A stretch of 64,000 bases of DNA from the NCBI GenBank assembly GCA_016712595.1, contig JADJQT010000002.1:682001-746000 (forward strand). Reading direction: 5' to 3'. The DNA is from Rhodospirillales bacterium (lineage in GTDB: Bacteria > Pseudomonadota > Alphaproteobacteria > Rhodospirillales > Defluviicoccaceae). Of this stretch, positions 32,739 through 42,326 are shown piece by piece. Positions within the stretch are counted from its first letter, which is position 1; the number at the start of each line of letters is the position of its first letter. Made by a program: the position numbers and the translations under genes. The notes beneath the pieces are model-generated. The model saw only the letters and a list, made by a program, of their open reading frames with translations, was not told the DNA's origin and ran no database searches.

Positions 32739-34571
32739 TCAGTCGTCATCGCCACCGGAGCCTGCGGCCCGCTGGCGGGTTAGACGAGCGAGACCGCCGG
32801 CGGTGGCGGTACTCAGCGGGGATAGAGCCGCATTGCGAACCACCGCGAGATTCTCCTCCCAGGTGGCGCGGACCTGCTCCAACGGCGCTGACGGCGCGAT
32901 CTGGCGATGGGTGCGGATCAACGGATCGGCGAGAACGTCGGCGACGCATTCCTCTTGCCCGGCGGCGGCAAGGGCATCGGCAAGGCGGGTGGCATCGAGG
33001 GTCTCGCCACCGGAGAGGGCCTGCACGATCGCCTGGCGCAATTGGTCGAGGTTGAAATCGGTGAAGGCGATGGCGCCGAAACTGTCTTCGACTTCGTGGA
33101 AGAACTCGGGATGGTTGAGCATGATCGCCAGCAGCGTCCATTCCGCGGGACGGGCGGCCGCTCCGTCCGCGTGATTTGCGCCGGCGACGGCGGGCGGGGC
33201 GCCGATGCTGGCACGTGCCGCCCAGGGCGGCTCCGCGCCTCGGCCTTTGCGTCTTGCCGCCCGCATCGCTGTTCCGGCCCCTGCGTGGATGTTGCCGGTG
33301 CCGCGGAAGGCAGCGCGCCGGACTCGGCTGCGGAATGTCTGTTGAAACTGGCGTCGGGCGTCAGCGTCGCTGATCTCCAGGGCGTATTGGTTCAGGCGCT
33401 GCTCGAGCGCGGCAAAGTCCTCGGCGTTGTTCAGCCGTCGTTGGCGGGTCGCGGTCATTAGCAGGAATTCGGACAGCGGTGCGGCTTCGACGATGGCGCG
33501 GTGCAACAACTGTTTCGGGTAGCGACGGGCGGCGGCATCGGGGTCATCGCCGGGTGCCGCCATCAGATTGGCGAAGCGCAGGCCGAATCCGGGATGGAGC
33601 AGGGGCAAGGCCCGTTCCGCGGCGCGCAGCGCCGCGCGCTCGCCAGCGGCATCCGCATCGAAGAGCAGCACGGGTTCGGGCGCGAGGCGCCACAGGGTCT
33701 GGAGTTGTTCATCGGTCAACGCCGTGCCCAGCGGAGCTACGACATTGTTCCAGCCCGCTTCGGCGAGGCCGATGACGTCCATGTAGCCTTCGACGACGAT
33801 GATCGTTCCCGCCGCCGCCGCCGCAGGCGCCGCGTGGGCGAGGCCGTAGAGCATGCGGCCTTTGTGGAAGAGCGGCGTTTCCGGAGAGTTGAGGTACTTG
33901 GGCTCGCCGGACTCGAGCAGTCGCCCGCCGAAGCCGACGACGCGGCCACGGCTATCGGCGATGGGGAACATCACCCGGGCGCGAAACCGGTCGTAGGACG
34001 AGCGGCCAGCATCCTCCGGCGCGACGAGCAAGCCGGCTTCGATCATCGCTTCGTCGGTAAAACCGTCGCGGGCGAGGGCCGATTTGAGGGCACTCCGACC
34101 ATCAGGGGCGAAGCCGAGACGGAACCGCTCGATCGCAGCCTCACTCACCGCGCGCCGGCGCAGATACTCGGCGGCCGGGCGGCCCTCGGGCATGCGCAAC
34201 ATCTTGTGAAAATACGCGCTTGCGGCCTCGATCGCGTCGAACAGCGAGCCGCGCCGGCGTTCCCGCTCGCGTGCCTCGGGCGAGGCTTCCGGCACGGTCA
34301 TGCCGGCGAGCGCGGCGATCCTTTCGACTGCGTCGCGAAAGCCGACGCTCTCCGAGAGCATGACGAAATCGAACAGCGAGCCGTGCGCGCCGCAGCCGAA
34401 GCAGTGGAAATGGTCTTCGTAGACGTGAAACGATGGCGTCTTTTCGCCATGGAAAGGGCACAGGCCGAGGAACTGGCGGCCGCGGCGAACAAGTCGGACC
34501 CGGGCGCCGATCACCTCGGCGAGGCCGACGCGGGCACGAAGTTGATCCAGAAACTCCGTGGGCAGGCTCAC
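32739..34571 (-). CDS. dnaG: DNA primase
   Basis: A 610-residue enzyme that synthesises RNA primers at the replication fork. The N-terminal CHC2 zinc finger has CPFHGEKTPSFH and HCFGCGAHG. The TOPRIM catalytic core follows, with the Glu in VVEGYMDVI and the acidic pair in LLFDADAAGERAA. The ~170-residue C-terminal region is Ala-rich, divergent and should contain the helicase-binding part. It sits between yqeY and rpoD on the same strand, a variant of the macromolecular synthesis cluster. Confidence 0.96.
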   Translation of the reverse strand: MSLPTEFLDQLRARVGLAEVIGARVRLVRRGRQFLGLCPFHGEKTPSFHVYEDHFHCFGCGAHGSLFDFVMLSESVGFRDAVERIAALAGMTVPEASPEARERERRRGSLFDAIEAASAYFHKMLRMPEGRPAAEYLRRRAVSEAAIERFRLGFAPDGRSALKSALARDGFTDEAMIEAGLLVAPEDAGRSSYDRFRARVMFPIADSRGRVVGFGGRLLESGEPKYLNSPETPLFHKGRMLYGLAHAAPAAAAAGTIIVVEGYMDVIGLAEAGWNNVVAPLGTALTDEQLQTLWRLAPEPVLLFDADAAGERAALRAAERALPLLHPGFGLRFANLMAAPGDDPDAAARRYPKQLLHRAIVEAAPLSEFLLMTATRQRRLNNAEDFAALEQRLNQYALEISDADARRQFQQTFRSRVRRAAFRGTGNIHAGAGTAMRAARRKGRGAEPPWAARASIGAPPAVAGANHADGAAARPAEWTLLAIMLNHPEFFHEVEDSFGAIAFTDFNLDQLRQAIVQALSGGETLDATRLADALAAAGQEECVADVLADPLIRTHRQIAPSAPLEQVRATWEENLAVVRNAALSPLSTATAGGLARLTRQRAAGSGGDDD

Positions 34572-34630
34572 GGCTGGGGTGATCCTTCTGCGGCGGCGAT
34601 CGGCGTGCGCACGACGGGCGATCAGGCCCG

Positions 34631-35086
34631 TCAGCCGAGGCCGCGTTTAACCAGCGCGCTAGCCTTGGCGAAGTCCATCTGTCCGGAAAAGCGTTCCTTG
34701 AGCAGGGCCATGACCCGGCCCATGTCCTTCAGCGACTTGGCGTCGATTTCGGCGATGGCGGCGGCGATGGCCGCCTCGGTGTGCGCTTCATCCATTTGTG
34801 GCGGCAGGAAACGATCGATGATCTCGATCTCTTCCGCCTCCTGTTTGGCGAGGTCGACTCGCCCGCCCTGCTCGTAAAGGCGGATGCTTTCGTTCCGCTG
34901 TTTGATCATCGAGCGAAGCAGCCCAAGGATCTGCTCGTCCGTCAATCCAGCCGGATTGCCCTTGCCGCGCTCGGCGATGTCCCGATCCTTGAGCGCCGCG
35001 AGGATCAGCCGTAAGGTCGATACGGCGCGTTCGTTGCGCGCGCGCATGGCGGCCTTCAGGCCTTCGTCCAGACTCTCGCGCAGCAT
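34631..35086 (-). CDS. yqeY: GatB/YqeY domain protein
   Basis: A 151-residue helical protein homologous to the C-terminal tRNA-contacting domain of GatB. Typical motifs are STLRLILAALKDRDIA, KQRNESIRLYEQGGR, EIEIIDRFLPPQM and MGRVMALLKERFSGQMDF. Its role is not settled, though it may act with aminoacyl-tRNA metabolism. GGGAG lies 5-6 bases before the ATG. It is first of the yqeY-dnaG-rpoD series and is divergent from carA. Confidence 0.95.
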   Translation of the reverse strand: MLRESLDEGLKAAMRARNERAVSTLRLILAALKDRDIAERGKGNPAGLTDEQILGLLRSMIKQRNESIRLYEQGGRVDLAKQEAEEIEIIDRFLPPQMDEAHTEAAIAAAIAEIDAKSLKDMGRVMALLKERFSGQMDFAKASALVKRGLG

Positions 35087-35297
35087 GTGTTCTCCCGATC
35101 CGTTTGCAGTGACATACTATTTCACTCGACGGCGGATTCGTCACCGAAAAAAGGCGAGCAAAACCAAGCCATTCGTTCATGCGGCGGGTTGACGAGGCGC
35201 GTGCGATCGCCTATCTGTCAGACGTGAAGGCTTTCGGTTTCGCAACGGCTAACTGCGCCGCCGCCTTTCAATCAGACAGGATCAGGAGTTGGCGCCC

Positions 35298-36524
35298 GTG
35301 GCGGACGAGATGGGAGCAGGATATGCTGCGCCAGTCATTCAATGCGTCGAAACGCCTTCGGCGCCGCCCCAAGCGGACGCTGCTCTGGTGCTCGAGGACG
35401 GCTCCGTCTATTGGGGCCGGGGCGTCGGCGCCGTCGGCGTCGCCATCGGCGAGGTCTGTTTCAATACGTCGGTGACGGGATATCAGGAAATCCTCACCGA
35501 CCCGTCCTACGCCGGGCAAATCATCACCTTTACCTTTCCCCACATCGGCAACGTCGGCACCAACGCCGAGGATGCGGAGGCGAGTACGCCTGCCGCGCGC
35601 GGCTGCATTTTGCGCATGCCGATCACCGAGCCGTCGAACTGGCGGGCGACGCTGCCGCTGCACGCTTGGCTTCGCTCGCACAATCTCGTCGCCATAGCCG
35701 ATGTCGATACCCGGCGCTTGACCCGGCGTATCCGCGACGGCGGGGCGCCGCGGGGAGCGCTGATTCACTGTCCCGGCGAGACGATCGATACGCTTGCCCT
35801 GCGCTTCATGGCGGAGCACTGGCCGGGTCTGGAAGGCATGGACCTTGCCAAGGAGGTCATGTGCCGGCAGACCTACCAGTGGGACGAGCCGAGGTGGACG
35901 CGTGGCGGAGGGGACGCCAGTGTGGACAAGCCCCGCTGGCACGTCGTTGCCGTCGACTTCGGGGCCAAGCGCAACATCTTGCGTTGTCTTGCCTCGGCGG
36001 GGTGCCGCGTGACGGTGGTTCCGGGCACGGCCTCGATGGAGGAGGTGCTGCGTCATCAACCGGATGGCGTGTTTTTATCGAACGGGCCGGGCGATCCGGC
36101 GGCGACGGGTGAATACGCGGTGCCGATGATCCAGGGCCTGCTCGCCCGGCGGGTTCCCCTCTTCGGTATTTGTCTCGGCCACCAGCTTCTCGGCCTTGCG
36201 CTCGGCGCCCGGACGTACAAGCTGCATCTCGGTCACCGAGGCGCCAATCATCCGGTCAAGGACCTCGAGACCGGCAAGGTTGAAATCACCAGCCAGAATC
36301 ATGGATTTGCGGTCGACCGGGGCAGCCTTCCGCAAGGCGTGATCGAAACCCACGTCTCGCTGTTCGACAAGACGAACGAGGGGCTTCGCCTCGACGGCGC
36401 GCCGGCATTCTCGGTGCAGTATCACCCCGAAGCGTCGCCGGGACCGCAGGACAGCCACTACCTGTTCGATCGCTTTACCGATCTGATGCGCCGCGCCGCG
36501 CCATCAGCGGTTTCGGTCGCTTAA
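35298..36524 (+). CDS. carA: Carbamoyl-phosphate synthase small subunit
   Basis: A 408-residue glutamine amidotransferase subunit that supplies ammonia to CarB for carbamoyl phosphate (arginine and pyrimidine synthesis). The N-terminal CarA domain includes FNTSVTGYQEILTDPSYAGQ. The class I glutaminase has the Cys nucleophile in FGICLGHQLL and the His in QYHPEASPGP. The start is GTG 35298 because AGGAG at 35284-35288 lies 9 bases upstream; TTG 35289 is too close to it. It is divergent from yqeY. Its partner carB is not adjacent: an opposed RTX gene separates them. Confidence 0.96.
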   Translation: MADEMGAGYAAPVIQCVETPSAPPQADAALVLEDGSVYWGRGVGAVGVAIGEVCFNTSVTGYQEILTDPSYAGQIITFTFPHIGNVGTNAEDAEASTPAARGCILRMPITEPSNWRATLPLHAWLRSHNLVAIADVDTRRLTRRIRDGGAPRGALIHCPGETIDTLALRFMAEHWPGLEGMDLAKEVMCRQTYQWDEPRWTRGGGDASVDKPRWHVVAVDFGAKRNILRCLASAGCRVTVVPGTASMEEVLRHQPDGVFLSNGPGDPAATGEYAVPMIQGLLARRVPLFGICLGHQLLGLALGARTYKLHLGHRGANHPVKDLETGKVEITSQNHGFAVDRGSLPQGVIETHVSLFDKTNEGLRLDGAPAFSVQYHPEASPGPQDSHYLFDRFTDLMRRAAPSAVSVA

Positions 36525-36529
36525 GCGCA

Positions 36530-36558
36530 GGCGGTGTGGCGCGGCGCGCCCCACCGCC
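36530..36558. terminator. GC-rich inverted repeat between carA and the RTX gene
   Basis: GGCGGTGTGG pairs with CCCCACCGCC over ten bases with one mismatch, in a gap between two converging genes. No T-run follows. It is possibly a bidirectional transcription end. Confidence 0.35.
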
Positions 36559-36571
36559 GCTGGTGTCTTGG

Positions 36572-38092
36572 TTAAACAAATATAACGTCGGCGAGGTGGC
36601 TGACGTTGACGAACTCGATGGTATCGCCGTCCCCGGCGAGAACGACGATCAGATTACCGTTGAGAACGAACGAGCTTGTGATCGAGGCTGCGGCCGACGG
36701 TAGCTTGACCTTGTCGCCCTCCGCGGCCGAGTAGTCGACGATCAGGTCACCCTCCGCGATGCCGTTCGTCAGTTGCGCGGCGTTGTAGCAAAAGACGTCC
36801 GCCCCGGTACCGCCGGTCAGCAGATCCTCTCCGGTGCCACCGATGACCGTATCGTTGCCAGCGCTCCCGCTGACCGTATCGTCGCCGCTGTTGCCGTACA
36901 GCACGTCGTTGCCGTCCTGGCCGTCGACGTCGTCATCGCCGTCCTGGCCGGCGATGGTATCGTTGCCATCAAGTCCGAGGAGCACGTCATAGCCGTTGCC
37001 ACCGAGCATGCTGTCGTCGCCGCTGCCGCCGATCAGGGTGTCGTCGCCGAGACCTCCGTCGGTCATAAGGGCAAGCCCGGTTGCAGTCGCATCGAGAATG
37101 TCGTTGCCGTCGCCGGCATTGAAGCTGACGGTGGTCAGCCCGGTGCCGGCAAGATCGCCAACGGTCATCAGATCATCGCCGCCACCGCCGTCGAAGGCGA
37201 CGATTTCAACCGCCGCAAGATCGAGGGTTCCGCTGCCCGATCCGCTTACGTCGATCAACAGACTCGATCCGCTGGCGGCAATGCTTACCATGTCATCGCT
37301 TGCCGTGCCGCCGGCGATCGCGAGCGTGTCGGTTCCGTTGCCGCCGTCGATCTGATCACCGCCGTCGCCGATGGCCCATGCGAAGAGGTCGTCGCCGCCG
37401 TCACCGTGCATCGTATCGACGCCGTGACGGCCGGTCAGCGTATCATTCCCGTCGCCGCCGGAGAGGCTGTCGGCAAGTTCGCTGCCGGTAAGGCTGTCGT
37501 TGCCGGCGCCCCCTAATCCGGTCAGCGCGCGGGTTGCCGCGATGCCGTCGAGCGTATCGTTGCCATCACCGCCGTCGAAGATAACCTGGGTGAGCGAGGT
37601 ATAATCAAGGGGGCCGACGGTAAGCCGGTCGTCGTTACTGCCGCCGGCGATGACGGCCGTCTCGACCGCGTAAAGGTTGAGGGTGAAGGCGCCGAGGTTA
37701 CTGCGCGCGAGCACGGCGTCGGTTCCGCCCGCGGCAAGGGTGAACTCATCGCCCGCAGCCGCACCGGTGACGGAGACCTCGTCGATTTCCCCGCCACCAT
37801 AAACGTAGTCATTGCCGTCGCCATTGTTCCAGATGAACAGATCGTTGCCTTCCTGGCCCAGCAGCGTGTCATCACCCGCGCCGCCAATAAGGACGTCGTC
37901 GCCGTTCTGGCCGCTCAGCGAGTCCGCCCCGGCGCCGCCGAGTAGGGTGTCGTTCCCATTGCCACCATAGCCGGTGTCGTTGCCGTCGGACGCGACGATG
38001 GAATCGTCCCCGTTCAGGCCGAGAAAAATTTCGTCGGCGACGGTGCCGATCAATGTGTCTGCGGCGTTCGTACCGATCCGTGTTGTTGCCAT
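36572..38092 (-). CDS. RTX-repeat calcium-binding protein
   Basis: A 506-residue, strongly acidic protein built largely of nonapeptide RTX repeats of the GGxGxDxLx type. There is one block near residues 30-95 (GGNGNDTLL, GGAGADSLS, GGAGDDTLL) and another in the C-terminal half (GGSGDDSML, GGNGYDVLL, GGTGEDLLT). Such repeats fold as calcium beta-rolls after export through a type I secretion system using an uncleaved C-terminal signal. ATG 38092 has AGGTGG 7 bases upstream. No HlyB, HlyD or TolC gene is nearby, and no catalytic domain is seen. It sits opposite in direction between carA and carB, so it looks inserted. Confidence 0.9.
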   Translation of the reverse strand: MATTRIGTNAADTLIGTVADEIFLGLNGDDSIVASDGNDTGYGGNGNDTLLGGAGADSLSGQNGDDVLIGGAGDDTLLGQEGNDLFIWNNGDGNDYVYGGGEIDEVSVTGAAAGDEFTLAAGGTDAVLARSNLGAFTLNLYAVETAVIAGGSNDDRLTVGPLDYTSLTQVIFDGGDGNDTLDGIAATRALTGLGGAGNDSLTGSELADSLSGGDGNDTLTGRHGVDTMHGDGGDDLFAWAIGDGGDQIDGGNGTDTLAIAGGTASDDMVSIAASGSSLLIDVSGSGSGTLDLAAVEIVAFDGGGGDDLMTVGDLAGTGLTTVSFNAGDGNDILDATATGLALMTDGGLGDDTLIGGSGDDSMLGGNGYDVLLGLDGNDTIAGQDGDDDVDGQDGNDVLYGNSGDDTVSGSAGNDTVIGGTGEDLLTGGTGADVFCYNAAQLTNGIAEGDLIVDYSAAEGDKVKLPSAAASITSSFVLNGNLIVVLAGDGDTIEFVNVSHLADVIFV

Positions 38093-38445
38093 GATGAGCC
38101 ACCTGGGAGAGACAAAATAAGACAATAATAGGGCGCAACTGCCTCTATCGGGGTACTAGGCCCTACCACGTCTGTCAAATGTCATTTCGATATCACCATG
38201 TGCGGGCGCCGATGCCACAACGGTGCCGTTCCGCAGGGTGGGGGCGCGTTACTTCGGCTCAAGTTTTTACCGGAGACGGGCGCACCTGGGCCTCCCCGTG
38301 GTCGCGGGGTTGTCTTCGGCCCAGAAGAGAGCGTATGCATGCGGCATTATCAGGTGCACCGCCGCTCGGCTTGGCAGCGACCCGTTCGTTGCCGACCGCC
38401 GCGCGCGTCGATGTCAAGGCAACTGCGAGAGTCCGGGACCCGATC
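38093..38445. other. Divergent region between RTX gene and carB
   Basis: A 353-base gap that must hold the promoters for the RTX gene and carB. A good -10-like TATTAT lies on the minus strand at 38125-38130, but no matching -35 is seen. The frame upstream of carB is open yet has no homology. Confidence 0.4.
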
Positions 38446-41400
38446 ATGCCGAAGCGCGCTGACATCCATTCGATACTGATCGTCGGCGCCGGCCCGATCG
38501 TGATCGGGCAAGCCTGCGAGTTCGATTATTCCGGAGCCCAGGCATGCAAGGCGCTGCGCGAGGAAGGCTATCGCGTGGTGCTGGTCAACTCCAATCCGGC
38601 GACGATCATGACCGACCCCGGCATGGCGGATGCCACATACATCGAGCCGATCACGCCGGCGACGGTCGAACGGATCATCCTGCGCGAGCGGCCGGATGTC
38701 CTGCTGCCGACGATGGGCGGCCAGACCGCACTCAACGTCGGCATGGAACTCTATCACACCGGCGTCCTCGATCGTTGCGGCGTCGAGATGATCGGCGCGA
38801 CTCCCGGCGCGATCGCCATGGCGGAGGACCGCCAACTCTTCCGCGAAGCGATGGTGCGCATCGGCCTCGATTGCCCACGCAGCCATACGGTTCAGTCGAT
38901 GGAAGCGGCGCGGTCGGTCGTTCAGGAGATCGGCTTGCCGGTGATCATCCGTCCATCGTTCACCCTCGGCGGCATGGGCGGCGGCATCGCCTACAATGGC
39001 GAAGAGTTCGAGCGCGTGGTGGCCGGCGGGCTCGCCGCCTCGCCGACGCATCAGGTGCTGATCGAGGAATCGGTCCTGGGCTGGAAAGAGTTCGAGATGG
39101 AGGTGGTCCGCGACAACGCGGACAACTGCATCATCGTCTGTTCGATCGAGAACATCGATCCGATGGGGGTGCACACCGGGGACTCGATCACCGTCGCCCC
39201 GGCGCTGACCCTCACCGACAAGGAATTCCAGATCATGCGCAACGCCTCGATCGCGGTGCTGCGCGAGATCGGCGTTGATACCGGCGGCTCGAACGTTCAG
39301 TTCGCGATCAATCCCGACGACGGCCGGATCGTGGTCATCGAGATGAACCCGCGGGTCTCGCGCTCGTCGGCGCTGGCGTCGAAGGCCACCGGATTTCCCA
39401 TTGCCAAGATCGCGGCGAAGCTGGCGGTGGGCTACCGGCTGGACGAGTTGACCAATGATATCACCGGGGTGACCCCGGCCTCGTTCGAGCCGACGATCGA
39501 TTATATCGTGGCGAAAATCCCGCGCTTTACCTTCGAGAAGTTTCCCGGTGCAGAGCCGATCCTGACCACGTCGATGAAGTCGGTCGGTGAGGCGATGGCG
39601 ATCGGTCGCTGTTTTGCCGAGACCTTGCAAAAAGGCCTGCGCTCTATGGAAACCGGGCTTTCCGGTTTCAACGACGTTGCCATTGACGGCGATAACGATG
39701 CGGTGCTGGCAGCGCTGGCGCTGCCGCGACCCGATCGGGTTCTGGTGATCGGCGAGGCGTTCCGCCGTGGCCTGCCGCTCGAGAAGATCTATTCCGCGTG
39801 CCGTTACGACCGCTGGTTCCTAGAGCAGATCCGCGCGATCATCGAAGTCGAAGCGGAGGTCAAGCGCGACGGTCTGCCGCGCAACGCCGCCGATCTTCTG
39901 CGCCTGAAGTCGATGGGGTTTTCTGATCAGCGGCTGTCCGAATTGACCGGCAAGACCGTGACCGAGGTCGCCCATCGCCGTCGCCTGCTCGGCGTTGTCC
40001 CGGTTTACAAGCGAGTCGACACCTGTGCGGCCGAGTTCCGTGCCCAGACGTCTTACATGTACTCAACCTACGAGAGCCAGCTCGGCGCGATGCCGGAATG
40101 CGAGGCATGGCCGACGGAACGCACGAAGGTGATCATTCTCGGCGGCGGGCCGAACCGCATCGGTCAGGGCATTGAATTCGATTACTGTTGTGTGCACGCC
40201 GCCTACGCTCTGAAGGAAGCCGGCTTCGAAGCGATCATGGTAAACTGCAATCCGGAGACGGTCTCCACCGACTACGATACGTCGGATCGCCTCTACTTCG
40301 AGCCGCTGACCGAGGAGGACGTCATCGAGCTGATCCGCGTCGAGCAGGCGCGTGGCACGCTGCTCGGCGTCATCGTTCAGTTCGGCGGCCAGACGCCGCT
40401 GAAGCTGGCGCACGGACTCGCCAAGGCGGACATTCCCATTCTCGGTACATCGCCCGATGCCATCGATCTCGCCGAGGACCGACAGCGCTTTCAGTCGCTC
40501 CTGCACCGCCTGGGATTGCGCCAGCCGGCGAACGGCACGGCGGCATCACCCGAGCAGGCGAAGCTGGTGGCCGATCGGATCGGCTTTCCGCTGGTGGTTC
40601 GTCCGTCGTATGTGCTCGGCGGACGCGCCATGGACATCCTGCACGAGCCGAACGACCTCGACGTCTATTTCGCCAGGCTGATTTTCGAGAACCGGGTCGG
40701 GATCGACAAGGCGGTACAGATATCGGAAAAATATCCAATATTGCTCGATCATTATCTGGAGAACGCGATCGAGATCGACGTCGACGTCGTCTGCGACGGA
40801 ACGGACGTTTACGTCGCGGGCGTCATGCAGCACGTCGAAGAGGCGGGGGTTCATTCGGGTGACTCCGCGTGTTCGCTGCCGCCGCACACGCTGTCGGACG
40901 ATCTCGTCGAGGAGATCGAGCGCCAGTCGATCGAACTGGCGCGCGCGCTGCACGTGGTTGGCCTTATGAACGTGCAGTTTGCCATTCGCGATGGCGAGAT
41001 CTTCATTCTCGAGGTCAACCCGCGCGCGAGCCGCACGGTGCCGTTTGTTGCCAAGGCAACCGGCGTTCCGATTGCCAAGATCGCCGCCCGGGTGATGGCC
41101 GGTGAGCCGCTGGCGCGATTCAATCTCGGCAAGCGGCCCCAGCAGGCGCACGTCTCGGTCAAGGAGGCGGTGTTCCCGTTCGCCCGCTTCCCCGGGGTCG
41201 ATATCATCCTCGGGCCGGAAATGAAGTCGACCGGCGAGGTCATGGGCATTGCCCCCGACTTCCGCCAGGCATTCGCCAAATCACAGCTCGGCGCCGGCAT
41301 CAAGCTGCCGACGTCGGGGACGGTGTTCATTTCGGTCAAGGACGGCGACAAGGACGCTGCGGCCGTCATCGCCCGGCGGTTGGTCGATATGGGATTCGAC

Positions 41401-41721
41401 CTCATGGCGACCGACGGCACCGCGCGCGATCTCGAGCGTCTGGGCCTTTCGGTGCGGCGGATCAATAAAGTGCTTCAGGGCCGTCCGCATTGCGAGGATG
41501 CGATTATCAACGGCGACGTTCATTTGGTGATCAACACTACCGAAGGTGCGCAGGCGATTCGCGACAGCATGTCGATCCGCCGCTCTGCCCTGGTCAAGAA
41601 CGTTCCCCACTATACGACAATGTCGGGGGCGGCGGCGGCGGTTGAGGCGATCGATGCCATCGCATCGGGTCACGCGCTTGAAGTAACGCCATTGCAGAAC
41701 TATGGTACCCGTTCGTTTTGA
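38446..41721 (+). CDS. carB: Carbamoyl-phosphate synthase large subunit
   Basis: A 1091-residue enzyme with two homologous ATP-grasp halves and a C-terminal allosteric MGS-like domain. The N-terminal half has LIVGAGPIVIGQACEFDYSG and carboxyphosphate-forming residues around RPSFTLGGMGGG. The second half repeats these as IILGGGPNRIGQGIEFDY and RPSYVLGGRAM. The regulatory domain (~residues 950-1091) has FISVKDGDKDAA. ATG 38446 is chosen because conserved sequence starts at once (MPKRADIHSILI). greA follows 105 bases downstream. Confidence 0.97.
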   Translation: MPKRADIHSILIVGAGPIVIGQACEFDYSGAQACKALREEGYRVVLVNSNPATIMTDPGMADATYIEPITPATVERIILRERPDVLLPTMGGQTALNVGMELYHTGVLDRCGVEMIGATPGAIAMAEDRQLFREAMVRIGLDCPRSHTVQSMEAARSVVQEIGLPVIIRPSFTLGGMGGGIAYNGEEFERVVAGGLAASPTHQVLIEESVLGWKEFEMEVVRDNADNCIIVCSIENIDPMGVHTGDSITVAPALTLTDKEFQIMRNASIAVLREIGVDTGGSNVQFAINPDDGRIVVIEMNPRVSRSSALASKATGFPIAKIAAKLAVGYRLDELTNDITGVTPASFEPTIDYIVAKIPRFTFEKFPGAEPILTTSMKSVGEAMAIGRCFAETLQKGLRSMETGLSGFNDVAIDGDNDAVLAALALPRPDRVLVIGEAFRRGLPLEKIYSACRYDRWFLEQIRAIIEVEAEVKRDGLPRNAADLLRLKSMGFSDQRLSELTGKTVTEVAHRRRLLGVVPVYKRVDTCAAEFRAQTSYMYSTYESQLGAMPECEAWPTERTKVIILGGGPNRIGQGIEFDYCCVHAAYALKEAGFEAIMVNCNPETVSTDYDTSDRLYFEPLTEEDVIELIRVEQARGTLLGVIVQFGGQTPLKLAHGLAKADIPILGTSPDAIDLAEDRQRFQSLLHRLGLRQPANGTAASPEQAKLVADRIGFPLVVRPSYVLGGRAMDILHEPNDLDVYFARLIFENRVGIDKAVQISEKYPILLDHYLENAIEIDVDVVCDGTDVYVAGVMQHVEEAGVHSGDSACSLPPHTLSDDLVEEIERQSIELARALHVVGLMNVQFAIRDGEIFILEVNPRASRTVPFVAKATGVPIAKIAARVMAGEPLARFNLGKRPQQAHVSVKEAVFPFARFPGVDIILGPEMKSTGEVMGIAPDFRQAFAKSQLGAGIKLPTSGTVFISVKDGDKDAAAVIARRLVDMGFDLMATDGTARDLERLGLSVRRINKVLQGRPHCEDAIINGDVHLVINTTEGAQAIRDSMSIRRSALVKNVPHYTTMSGAAAAVEAIDAIASGHALEVTPLQNYGTRSF

Positions 41722-41826
41722 GGCGCCGGGGTGGTCCGTCGGCCGGTGATCGCGTAGCTCCTTCGCGCTCCCGGCGGGCTGACGCCGGCGAGGATCGAAC
41801 AGCGGGAGCACACGCGAGGACACGGA

Positions 41827-42300
41827 ATGGAAAAATTCCCCATGACCCAGGATGGCTTGGTTCGTCTCGAAGACGAGCGCAGGCGGTTGCGGACGGAGGA
41901 GCGGCCTGCCGTCATCCGTGCCATCGCCGAGGCGCGCGAGCATGGGGATCTTTCAGAAAATGCCGAATACCATGCCGCGCGTGAGCGGCAGAGCTTCATC
42001 GAGGGACGACTGGCTGAACTCGAGGACATCATCAGCCGGGCACAGGTGATCGATACATCGCAACTCACCGGCGACGTCATTCGCTTCGGGGCCACCGTGC
42101 TTCTCGCCGACGAGGACACGGATGAGGAAGCGACGTACCGGCTCGTCGGCAGTCACGAGGCGGATGCTGGCTCGGGTCTGCTTTCGGTCACCTCGCCGCT
42201 TGGCCGGGCGCTGATCGGCAAGTCGTTGGGCGACGTCGTCGAGGTGACGACGCCACGCGGGTCACGCTCCTACGAAGTGGTCAAGATCACCTACGGTTGA
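41827..42300 (+). CDS. greA: Transcription elongation factor GreA
   Basis: A 157-residue protein that rescues backtracked RNA polymerase by stimulating transcript cleavage. The N-terminal coiled coil has the tip motif GDLSENAEYHAAR with the catalytic acidic pair. The C-terminal FKBP-like domain includes VTSPLGRALIGKSLGD and the ending SYEVVKI. It is downstream of carB, a common alphaproteobacterial order, and is followed by the purC-like gene 27 bases later. Confidence 0.97.
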   Translation: MEKFPMTQDGLVRLEDERRRLRTEERPAVIRAIAEAREHGDLSENAEYHAARERQSFIEGRLAELEDIISRAQVIDTSQLTGDVIRFGATVLLADEDTDEEATYRLVGSHEADAGSGLLSVTSPLGRALIGKSLGDVVEVTTPRGSRSYEVVKITYG

Positions 42301-42326
42301 GGCTCACGATCAGCCAGACAACGCCC

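Noticed and set aside
33501..34877. Long plus-strand frame opposite dnaG
   Set aside because: Shadow of dnaG and yqeY, crossing the gap between them. No domain was recognised.
36572..38092. Tandem repeats resembling an array
   Set aside because: The periodicity is the nine-residue RTX repeat of a coding gene. Repeats are imperfect and have no spacers, so it is not a CRISPR array. None was found elsewhere.
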